Positions 57,423-64,000 of a stretch of DNA of 64,000 bases are shown here, in pieces (within the stretch, counting starts at the first letter, position 1; each line of letters begins with the position of its first letter). The translations under genes were made by a program, and so were the position numbers. The notes under the pieces were generated by a model. That model did no database searches and was not told the origin of the DNA. It saw only the letters and a program-made list of their open reading frames with translations. The DNA comes from Duganella sp. CF517. GTDB taxonomy: Bacteria > Pseudomonadota > Gammaproteobacteria > Burkholderiales > Burkholderiaceae_D. Where the stretch lies: assembly GCF_900110275.1 (NCBI RefSeq), contig NZ_FODC01000002.1, positions 1,014,633-1,078,632 of the forward strand. The letters run 5' to 3'.

Positions 57423-58748
57423 TCAACGCGGCCGCCAGTCCAGCACCCGCACCGGCCGGGGCGGCGCCGCCGCCTGTCCCTCGCCGTCGACCTGCTGCAC
57501 GTCCTGCACGAACAGGCTGAGCATACCGTTGCGCCGCCACAACTCGGTATCGAAACTCGGCTCCCACGCGCCCACCGACGCGGCGGTCAGATCGCCGACT
57601 TGCCACTTGCCGCCGACAAAATCGCTGATGCTGACGACCGACACCTTGCTGCCGCGCTCCTCGTCGCGGAACACCAGCAGGCCGCCCGGCTTGCCGGTGC
57701 CGGGTCCGGCATCGACCATGATTTGCGGGCGCGCGATCGGAATGCGCTTGGTGCCCTCCCCGCTCAGCGAAAACGCCGTCTTGCGGAAATCGAAGGGGCG
57801 CACCGTCCAGCCGTCGCCGTCATGAAACACCACGTGGTACTGCGGCACCGCCGAGCCGGCGTCGCGCCAGTAGCTGGCGATGTAGGGATGGCCGTCGCTG
57901 TCGGCCGCCATCGAGGTCTGGTTGATCAGTTCGCTGTTTTGCGGAATGCGCAGCGCGTACTCGGCGCTGTCGGCGCTGATCGGCAAGGCGTACGGCCGGC
58001 CGGCGGAGGTTTCCCAGGTCACGCCGCCGTCGCGCGAACGCGCGTAGGCCAGGTCGTGGTTGCTGGCCACGTCCGGCGATTCGCGCCACACCCAGGACAG
58101 GTGCAAGGTGCCCCGGTGGTCGAGGAAGGCTTGCCAGTAGGCGTTGCGCCGGCCCTCGCCGGTGATCAGGTTAGTGTGCAGCCGCGACCAGCGCCGCGTT
58201 TGCGCGTCGTAGCGGTTGATGACCAGGTCGCCCCGGCCGGAACCGCCCAATCGGTAGAAAAACAGCAGGTTGCCGTCCGGCAGGCGGTAGAACTCGGGAT
58301 ACGACACCGACTCCTCGTCGGCGCCGACCATCGCCAGCTTGGCACCCAGCTCCAGCGAGCCAGGCTTGACGCCGCGCGCGTAGCGCAGCGCGTTGTTGTG
58401 GTGGTCCCAGGACACATGCAAATACCCGGCGCCATCGAGCATCAGGCTGATGGCGTTGTGGGCGTCGGCGGCGTTGCCGCGGTATGGCGTGCGGCGCGTG
58501 GTCCAGCGCGACGTGCCCAGCTTGCGCTTGCCCAGCACCAGATAGCGTTCGGCGTCGTAGTAGCCGACGTACTGCGTGTGCCGGTCGGAGACGAGCGAGT
58601 TCTTGCGGAACACCACGGCGTTGACCGAATTGTTGGCCCAGCCGGGGCCGACCACCGATTCCACCGGCGCCGTGGCGCGCTCGACCGCCTCGGCATCGGC
58701 GGCGATGCAGACGGCCAGCAACGCCGCCGACCACCAGCTTTTCCTCAT
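57423..58748 (-). CDS. BNR-repeat (BNR_4-like) secreted protein
   Basis: 441 residues from ATG 58748, which has GAGGA upstream. Signal peptide about 1-20. The body is a beta-propeller-like fold with BNR-like units (ARSRDGGVTWETSAGRP, VSWDHHNNALRYARG) and YHVVFHDGDGWTVRPFD. The arrangement resembles the BNR_4 family found in polysaccharide utilisation genes; bacterial relatives include lyases and sugar-binding proteins. Catalytic residues cannot be assigned. No glycan utilisation genes are next to it. Confidence 0.82.
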   Translation of the reverse strand: MRKSWWSAALLAVCIAADAEAVERATAPVESVVGPGWANNSVNAVVFRKNSLVSDRHTQYVGYYDAERYLVLGKRKLGTSRWTTRRTPYRGNAADAHNAISLMLDGAGYLHVSWDHHNNALRYARGVKPGSLELGAKLAMVGADEESVSYPEFYRLPDGNLLFFYRLGGSGRGDLVINRYDAQTRRWSRLHTNLITGEGRRNAYWQAFLDHRGTLHLSWVWRESPDVASNHDLAYARSRDGGVTWETSAGRPYALPISADSAEYALRIPQNSELINQTSMAADSDGHPYIASYWRDAGSAVPQYHVVFHDGDGWTVRPFDFRKTAFSLSGEGTKRIPIARPQIMVDAGPGTGKPGGLLVFRDEERGSKVSVVSISDFVGGKWQVGDLTAASVGAWEPSFDTELWRRNGMLSLFVQDVQQVDGEGQAAAPPRPVRVLDWRPR

Positions 58749-58850
58749 CTTGGCATCCTCATTGACCCACATCAATTGCAACCTTAGTTTCCCATTGGAA
58801 AATATGACATATAATGTCACCCGCCTCACCCGCGCCTAAAAAATGCCGCC

Positions 58851-59297
58851 ATGACTACTGACATCCCCGACACTCCGCCGCAAGACGCCGCCCTGGCATT
58901 CTGGCAGCAGCGCATCAAAGCCAGCCGCTGGTTGATCACCAAGACCATCGGGCTGGGCGCCTGCGCGGCCGTGCTCGGCGTGCTGGGCCAAGGCTGGCTG
59001 GAGCACGCGGCGCCGCTGTTTCCCGTCATCAGCCAGAATTATGGCATCTGGCAAGCCGCTTATCTGCTCTCCCTGCTGATCATTTTCTGTATCTGGGTGG
59101 CCGCGATGCGGCAAAAAATGGGGCTGCTGGCGAACAGCAAACAGGGTTTCCAAGTCCAGCTGCGCATCGACGAGCACAACGAGCGGCGCGCGCAGCGGGC
59201 GCTCGAGGCCCGCGAGCGGCGCAAGAAACTGGAAGAGGACCGCGACCCGGTGCTGTTCTTCAAGAGCGCCGCGCGCAGCAAGAAATTCGACTACTAA
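58851..59297 (+). CDS. Small membrane protein of unknown function
   Basis: 148 residues. Two transmembrane helices (about 27-48 and 66-86), then a basic, highly charged coiled-coil tail with RRAQRALEARERRKKLEEDRD. Both ends are predicted in the cytoplasm. I recognise no family. It is 20 bp from the convergent MacB-type permease stop. Confidence 0.8.
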   Translation: MTTDIPDTPPQDAALAFWQQRIKASRWLITKTIGLGACAAVLGVLGQGWLEHAAPLFPVISQNYGIWQAAYLLSLLIIFCIWVAAMRQKMGLLANSKQGFQVQLRIDEHNERRAQRALEARERRKKLEEDRDPVLFFKSAARSKKFDY

Positions 59298-59316
59298 GTT
59301 CGGCCACCGCGCCACG

Positions 59317-60540
59317 TCACTCGTAGCGCAGGCAATCGACCGGCAGCAGCTTCGAGGCCCGCCGCGCCGGGTAAAAACCGAAGAACACGCCCACCAGGCT
59401 GGAAAAGCCGCACGCCACCACCACCGCCTGCAAGGTGATGAACACGTCGAACTTGCCGCTCGCCGTGATCGCCGCCGCCGCGCCCGTGGCCACCAGAATG
59501 CCGAACACCCCGCCCACCAGGCAGATGACCACCGCCTCCGTCAGGAACTGCAGCAGCACGTCGCGCGGCTTGGCGCCGATCGCCATGCGGATGCCGATCT
59601 CGCGGGTGCGCTCGGTCACCGACACCAGCATGATGTTCATGATGCCGATGCCGCCGACGATCAGCGAGATCGCGCCGATCAGGCCAAGCAGCGCGGCCAG
59701 GCCGGCGCTGATGGTCTTGGCCGTCTCCGCGAACGAGGCCAGGTTATCGATGCGGAAATCGTCCGGCTGCTCGAACTTGATGCGGTGGCGGTCGCGCAGC
59801 GTGTCGTTGATGTCCTGGATGGCGTCCTGCAGGTTGCCGCCGGATTTGCCCTGCGCGACCACGTAGTGCACATTGCCGGGGAACGGCATCTTCACCAGGT
59901 TGGCGGCGGCGGCGGTGATCGGCACCAGCACGTAGTCGCTCAAATCGCCGCCGTCGACCTGCTTGCCCTCGCCGTACAGCACCCCGACCACCTGGAACGA
60001 GACGTTCTCGATGCGGATGTATTTGCCCAGCGGGTCGATCTTGTAGAAGAACTGGTCGGCGATCTTGCGGCCGATGACCACCATGCGCGCGGCCGCGCGC
60101 ACGTCGGCGTCGCTGAAGGCGCTGCCCTTGTCGATCTTCCAGCCGCGGATCTTGAACATGTCCGGCGTGACCCCGTGCACCGTCTTCGACGCGTTCTCGT
60201 TGCCGACCGCCAGATTGAAGCCGCCCTGCAAGGTCGGCGCCGCGCCGGCCAGCGACGGCAGCCGGTTCAGCGCCGCCGCGTCGAGCATCGTCAGCGCCGG
60301 CGCGGCGCCGTTGCGCAGGCGCTGCTGCTGCGCGCGATCGCCGCCGGGGGAGATGAACAGCATGTTGGTGCCCAGCTGCTCCAGCTGCTTGGAGATGAAA
60401 CGCTTCATGCTGTCGCCGACGGCCAGCAATAGCACCACCGAGGCGATGCCGATGATAATGCCCAGCATCGTCAGCAAGGTGCGCAGGCGGTTCGCCAGCA
60501 TCGAGCGGAACGCCTCGATGGTGATCTGCAGGGGATTCAT
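59317..60540 (-). CDS. MacB-type ABC transporter permease
   Basis: 407 residues. One N-terminal helix (about 18-40), a large periplasmic MacB_PCD domain (LNRLPSLAGAAPTLQGGFNL; DMFKIRGWKIDKGSAF), then three helices in the C-terminal half with the FtsX signature GGIGIMNIMLVSVTERTREI. Its ATG overlaps the ATPase stop by 4 bp (ATGA). Works with the ATPase and HlyD-type adaptor as a tripartite MacAB-like exporter; outer membrane partner is not in the window. Confidence 0.92.
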   Translation of the reverse strand: MNPLQITIEAFRSMLANRLRTLLTMLGIIIGIASVVLLLAVGDSMKRFISKQLEQLGTNMLFISPGGDRAQQQRLRNGAAPALTMLDAAALNRLPSLAGAAPTLQGGFNLAVGNENASKTVHGVTPDMFKIRGWKIDKGSAFSDADVRAAARMVVIGRKIADQFFYKIDPLGKYIRIENVSFQVVGVLYGEGKQVDGGDLSDYVLVPITAAAANLVKMPFPGNVHYVVAQGKSGGNLQDAIQDINDTLRDRHRIKFEQPDDFRIDNLASFAETAKTISAGLAALLGLIGAISLIVGGIGIMNIMLVSVTERTREIGIRMAIGAKPRDVLLQFLTEAVVICLVGGVFGILVATGAAAAITASGKFDVFITLQAVVVACGFSSLVGVFFGFYPARRASKLLPVDCLRYE

Positions 60541-61337
60541 GGCGCCGCCGTGCTGATCGGTGGCAGGTTCAGCGCCGCCTCCTGGCTCAGCGCCATCTCG
60601 CGCAGGCCTTCGGCGGCGGGGCCGTCATACAGCACATGGCCGTCCTTGAGGCGCATCAGCCGCTTGCTGTAGGCGGCGATGTCCGGTTCGTGCGTGACCA
60701 GCAGGATGGTGATGCCGCGCTCCTGGTTCAACTGCTGGAACGAGCGCATGATCTCCTCGCTGGTCTGCGTATCGAGATTGCCGGTCGGCTCGTCGGCCAG
60801 GATCAGCGGCGGATCGCCGACCAGCGCGCGGGCGATCGCCACGCGCTGCTGCTGGCCGCCGGACAGCTGGTTCGGCGTGCGCCTGGCGTACTCCTTGAGC
60901 CCGACGCGCTCCAGCTCCACCAGCGCCTTGGCGTGCGCCCTGGCGCGCGACACGCCGGCGTAGATCAGCGGCAGCGCGACGTTCTCCGCCACGCTCATGC
61001 GCTTGATCAGGTTAAAGCTCTGGAACACGAAGCCGATGGTGCGGTTGCGGATGGTGGCCAGTTCGGCGCGCGACAAGGTCAGGGTATCGACGCCGTCGAG
61101 GAAGTAGCTGCCGCCGGTGGCCTGGTCGAGGCAACCGAAGATGTTCATCAAGGTCGACTTGCCCGAGCCGGACTGCCCCATCACCGCCAGGAAGTCGCCG
61201 CGCGGCACCGCCAGGTCGATCCCGAACAGCACCCGGGTCTCGACGCCGCCCGAGAAGTAGCTCTTGGTGACGCCGCGGATGTCGATCAAGGCATCGGCCG
61301 CGTTGGTCGCCTCGGCGCCGGCGTGTGGCGTCCTCAA
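60537..61337 (-). CDS. MacB-type ABC transporter ATP-binding protein
   Basis: 266 residues from TTG 61337, the only start that fits: the TTG overlaps the adaptor's TGA (TTGA) and there is no ATG or GTG before the conserved ALIDIRGVTKSYFSGG. Walker A MGQSGSGKSTLMNI, Q-loop FVFQSFNLIKR, signature NQLSGGQQQRVAIARAL, Walker B LILADEPTGNLD, all intact. LolD/MacB-type. Translation is coupled to the adaptor and to the permease. Confidence 0.93.
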   Translation of the reverse strand: MRTPHAGAEATNAADALIDIRGVTKSYFSGGVETRVLFGIDLAVPRGDFLAVMGQSGSGKSTLMNIFGCLDQATGGSYFLDGVDTLTLSRAELATIRNRTIGFVFQSFNLIKRMSVAENVALPLIYAGVSRARAHAKALVELERVGLKEYARRTPNQLSGGQQQRVAIARALVGDPPLILADEPTGNLDTQTSEEIMRSFQQLNQERGITILLVTHEPDIAAYSKRLMRLKDGHVLYDGPAAEGLREMALSQEAALNLPPISTAAP

Positions 61338-62557
61338 CGCACACCGTCCTTGTTCTCGACGATCGCGCGCGTGACGACCTTGTCGCCCTTCTTCAGGGCG
61401 CCGCCCACCACCTCCGTGTAGCGGAAGTTCGACAGGCCGATCCTGACGTCGACCGGCTGCGGCTGATTCTTGGCGTCGAGCGTGTAGATCTTGAAGGTGC
61501 GCGTCAGGTCGGCCTTGGTGCGGAACGCCGCATCGTCGTCCGGCGGCGGCGCGTCGAGCGCGCTGTCGGCGTCGGCGCCGGCCGCACCCTTGCCCTTGGC
61601 CGCCTTGGCCTGCCGCTCGAGTTCCTCGTCGCTGAGGCGGAAGCGCAGCGCGGCGGTCGGAATCCGCAGCACGTTCTCGCGGTTGCCCACCAACAGGCGC
61701 ACCTGCGCCGTCATGCCAGGCTTGAGCAGTTCGTCCTGGTTGTCGACGTCGAGCACCACGTTGTAGGTGACGACGTTCTGCACCACGTTGGCCGCCAGGC
61801 GGAATTGGCGCATGCGCGCCTCGAATTCCCGGTCCGGATAGGCGTCGACCACGAAGCGCGCCTGCTGCCCCTCCTTCAACGCGCCGACATCCGCCTCCGA
61901 GACGCTGGTGTCGATCTGCATCTTGGTCAGGTCCTGCGCGATCTGGAACAAGGTCGGCGTGGTGAACGACGCCGCCACCGTCTGCCCCAGGTCGACGGTG
62001 CGCTTGATGATCACGCCGTCGATCGGCGAGCGGATCACGCTGTTGTTCAAGTCCGCCTGCGCGCGCGCCAGCTGCGCCTGCGTCAGCTGGATGTTGGCCA
62101 GCGCCACGTCGACCTCGCGCTTGGACTGGTCCAGCGCCAGCGGCGAGATGAAGCTCTGCGTCACGAGGGTCTGGTTGCGCTGGTGCGTGGCCTGGGCCAG
62201 CCGCAGCGAGGCGCGCGCCGACGCCAGCTGCGCCTCGCCCTGGCGGATCTGCGCGTTGAAGATGGTCGGGTCGAGCGTCAGCAGGACCTGGCCCTTTTTC
62301 ACGCGGTCGTTGAAGTCCGCCTTCAGCACGTTGACGGTGCCCGAGACCTGGGAGCCGATGTTGATCAGGGCGACCGGGTTGATGGTGCCGGTGGCCGTCA
62401 CCGTCTGCGTGATGGTGCCGGTATCGACCGCCGCCACGCGGAACCGTGGCGGCTCCACCACGGGGGTCTGGCTTTTGGTATAGAACGCCAGCGCGGCGCC
62501 GCCGATCACGATCGCGCCAACCGCCAGCGCGATCTTTTTCTTGGTGAAAAAGGCCAT
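61334..62557 (-). CDS. HlyD/MacA-type periplasmic adaptor protein
   Basis: 407 residues. N-terminal signal/anchor (about 10-27), barrel-sandwich half near residues 60-90 (NIGSQVSGTVNVLKADFND), long coiled-coil hairpin (about 105-175, ASARASLRLAQATHQRNQTL), second barrel-sandwich half (VIRSPIDGVIIKRTVDLGQTV), then beta-barrel and membrane-proximal domains. First gene of the MacA-MacB-permease operon, with overlaps at both downstream joins. Confidence 0.92.
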   Translation of the reverse strand: MAFFTKKKIALAVGAIVIGGAALAFYTKSQTPVVEPPRFRVAAVDTGTITQTVTATGTINPVALINIGSQVSGTVNVLKADFNDRVKKGQVLLTLDPTIFNAQIRQGEAQLASARASLRLAQATHQRNQTLVTQSFISPLALDQSKREVDVALANIQLTQAQLARAQADLNNSVIRSPIDGVIIKRTVDLGQTVAASFTTPTLFQIAQDLTKMQIDTSVSEADVGALKEGQQARFVVDAYPDREFEARMRQFRLAANVVQNVVTYNVVLDVDNQDELLKPGMTAQVRLLVGNRENVLRIPTAALRFRLSDEELERQAKAAKGKGAAGADADSALDAPPPDDDAAFRTKADLTRTFKIYTLDAKNQPQPVDVRIGLSNFRYTEVVGGALKKGDKVVTRAIVENKDGVR

Positions 62558-62848
62558 CGTTTTTCGTCTGTCTCATAGGGGAGATCCGGCCATATGCGGA
62601 TCGGCCCGGCAAGTATTGAGCAGTTTTGCAAAAAACGCAATCCGGCGCTGAAAATCGTCGTCGCTCGGACCGGGATGGCGGCGCGTATCACTTAGGGGAT
62701 GGGCCCCGGCACCCCGATGTCGGGATATGCATTTTTGCAATCCAGCTTTGCACGAATGGCCGTTCCCAGCGGCGCAATTCGGCCCTACCATGCACTCGAT
62801 CGGCAGCCCGCAACTGTGTGGCAGCGCCCAACACCACGGAGCAAAAAC

Positions 62849-63568
62849 ATGAACGCATCCTCCAACGAATCCCTCACCGTCACGGTCGCCGAAGGCAGCT
62901 TCCAGTGCTACGTCGCGCGGCCGGCCGGCAGCGGCGGCGCGCCGGCCACGCCGGTGATCGTTGTGCTGCAGGAGATCTTCGGCGTCAACGCCGGCATCCG
63001 CAGCATCTGCGACGACTACGCCGCCAAGGGCTACATCGCCGTCGCCCCCGACCTGTTCTGGCGCGCCGCGCCGGGGCTGGACATGTCCGAGGCCAATCCC
63101 GGCGACTGGGAGCGCGGCTTCGCGCTGTACGGCGCCTACGACTTCGGCGCCGGCGTCGGCGACGTCGCCGCCACCGTGGCCGCCGCCCGCGCCATGCAAG
63201 GCGCCTCCGGCAAGGTCGGCGTGACCGGCTACTGCCTGGGCGGGCTGATGACCTTCCTGACCGCCGCCCGCGCCGACGCCGACGCCTTCGTCGCCTACTA
63301 CGGCGGCGCCACCGAAAACTACGCGGCCGAAGGCGCCGGCGTCAAACGCCCGCTGCTCTACCACCTGGCCGGCGACGACGAATATATCGGCAAGGACGCC
63401 CAGGCGGTCATCCACGCCGCCCTCAAGGACAACGCCAACATCGAGATGCACACCTACCCGGGCTGCAACCACGCCTTCGCGCGCCCGGGCGGCGACCACT
63501 ACGACGCCGCCGCCGCGACCCTGGCCAACGGCCGCACCGACGCCTTCTTCACGCGGCACCTGAACTGA
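62849..63568 (+). CDS. Dienelactone hydrolase family protein
   Basis: 239 residues from ATG 62849, preceded by CGGAG; the earlier ATG at 62699 adds a tail unlike the family. Catalytic Cys in GYCLGG, Asp in GDDEYI, His in CNHAF, the DLH triad (Cys-Asp-His) of this family. EIFGVNAGIRSICDDYAAKGY is the standard N-terminal block. It hydrolyses lactones such as dienelactone, or related esters; the exact substrate is unknown. Followed 39 bp later by another alpha/beta hydrolase gene. Confidence 0.92.
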   Translation: MNASSNESLTVTVAEGSFQCYVARPAGSGGAPATPVIVVLQEIFGVNAGIRSICDDYAAKGYIAVAPDLFWRAAPGLDMSEANPGDWERGFALYGAYDFGAGVGDVAATVAAARAMQGASGKVGVTGYCLGGLMTFLTAARADADAFVAYYGGATENYAAEGAGVKRPLLYHLAGDDEYIGKDAQAVIHAALKDNANIEMHTYPGCNHAFARPGGDHYDAAAATLANGRTDAFFTRHLN

Positions 63569-63607
63569 ATTCAACCCCTGACGGCAATCACCAATAAGGA
63601 AAACACC

Positions 63608-64000
63608 GTGTCCAATAACGAAAACAACCAAGTCAATCCAGCGCGCCGCTCCGCCATGGTCGGCGGCGCCGTCGCCGCGGCGGCGGCCGTCGCCACCGCG
63701 CTGCCGCTGGCCGCCGTGACCACGGCTGCCGAAGCGGCGCCCGCCGCCAAAGGCGGCCCGGTGGCCCACTCGGTGAGCACCATCACCACCCGCGACGGCG
63801 TCGAGATCTACTACAAGGATTGGGGTCCGCGCACCGGCCAACCGGTCGTGCTCAGCCACGGCTGGCCGCTGAACGCCGACAGCTGGGAATCGGCCGCCTT
63901 CCACCTGGCCAACAACGGCTTCCGCGTCATCACCCACGACCGCCGCGGCCACGGCCGCTCCAGCCAGCCCTGGGACGGCAACGACATGGACCACTACGCC
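63608..64000 (+). CDS. Tat-exported alpha/beta hydrolase, N-terminal part (cut by window edge)
   Basis: 131 residues present from GTG 63608, with AAGGA upstream. The N-terminus has a twin-arginine motif ([10 protein letters not shown]) followed by an Ala/Val-rich hydrophobic stretch and AEA as a possible cut, so Tat export is likely. The mature part opens [20 protein letters not shown] and [15 protein letters not shown], then [16 protein letters not shown], typical of non-haem chloroperoxidase-like alpha/beta hydrolases. The catalytic Ser, Asp and His are beyond the right edge. Confidence 0.85.
   Translation, partial: MSNNENNQVNPARRSAMVGGAVAAAAAVATALPLAAVTTAAEAAPAAKGGPVAHSVSTITTRDGVEIYYKDWGPRTGQPVVLSHGWPLNADSWESAAFHLANNGFRVITHDRRGHGRSSQPWDGNDMDHYA

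Overview
The window is high-GC (about two thirds G+C by eye), densely packed DNA from a Betaproteobacterium. It most likely comes from the Oxalobacteraceae (Massilia/Telluria/Duganella/Janthinobacterium group). This rests on a DUF2863-type protein, a PEP-CTERM secreted protein, the rho/rpmE2/trxA neighbourhood, Burkholderiales-style hut genes using the HutF/HutG route, and the codon usage. Most of it reads as chromosomal core. No integrase, insertion sequence, prophage or CRISPR array is visible.

Layout. 1-3253 (minus): a tight three-gene unit of KamA-family radical SAM protein, MFS transporter and prolyl-4-hydroxylase-like protein (cut by the left edge). 3489-5665: a stand-alone Cache protein and a chemoreceptor whose 3' end overlaps the DNA glycosylase gene mpg. 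6426-10556: HDOD protein, DUF2863 protein, TPR lipoprotein, acetyltransferase. 10557-12930: a lower-GC islet with a TumE-type toxin gene broken by an in-frame amber codon, its intact antitoxin, a decayed VapB-like antitoxin, and an unrecognised 361-residue protein with a zinc-ribbon-like centre. 12932-15541: base-excision glycosylase, Mpo1-like protein, EamA transporter, acetyltransferase. 15742-19976 (minus): fused osmoprotectant permease/binding protein and a large zinc metalloprotease.

20066-27336 (minus) is a complete histidine utilisation operon, hutU-hutH-hutG-hutF-hutD-hutI, converting histidine to glutamate plus formate. It is preceded by a sigma70-like promoter whose spacer holds a TTGT..TA..ACAA palindrome, a good HutC operator candidate. 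The repressor gene hutC lies 12 kb away at 39466. Between them are an amidohydrolase, msbA, and a six-gene stressosome operon (32999-37112 and the 3' hybrid kinase): RsbR, RsbS, RsbT, an RsbX-like phosphatase fused to an anti-sigma ATPase domain, and two histidine kinases. Nearly every junction in this operon overlaps. Next come an Ada/2OG-oxygenase alkylation-repair pair, hutC, and a 1.4-kb-residue hybrid kinase with an NMT1-like sensor domain.

45018-47323 holds trxA, rho and rpmE2 with unusual palindromic DNA around rho. The right part contains a GT39-like glycosyltransferase, a divergent FtsH-like protease next to a coiled-coil gene built on 21-bp repeats, tRNA-Leu(CAA), several small proteins of unknown function, a PEP-CTERM protein, an S10 peptidase, a BNR-repeat protein, a MacAB-type efflux operon, a dienelactone hydrolase, and the start of a Tat-exported alpha/beta hydrolase cut by the right edge.

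The points most worth a second look are the 10.6-12.9 kb islet, the stressosome operon with its degenerate RsbT-like kinase domain, the hut promoter/operator, the KamA-MFS-P4H unit, and the palindromes around rho. Function calls come from reading motifs and recalling families; no database search was run.
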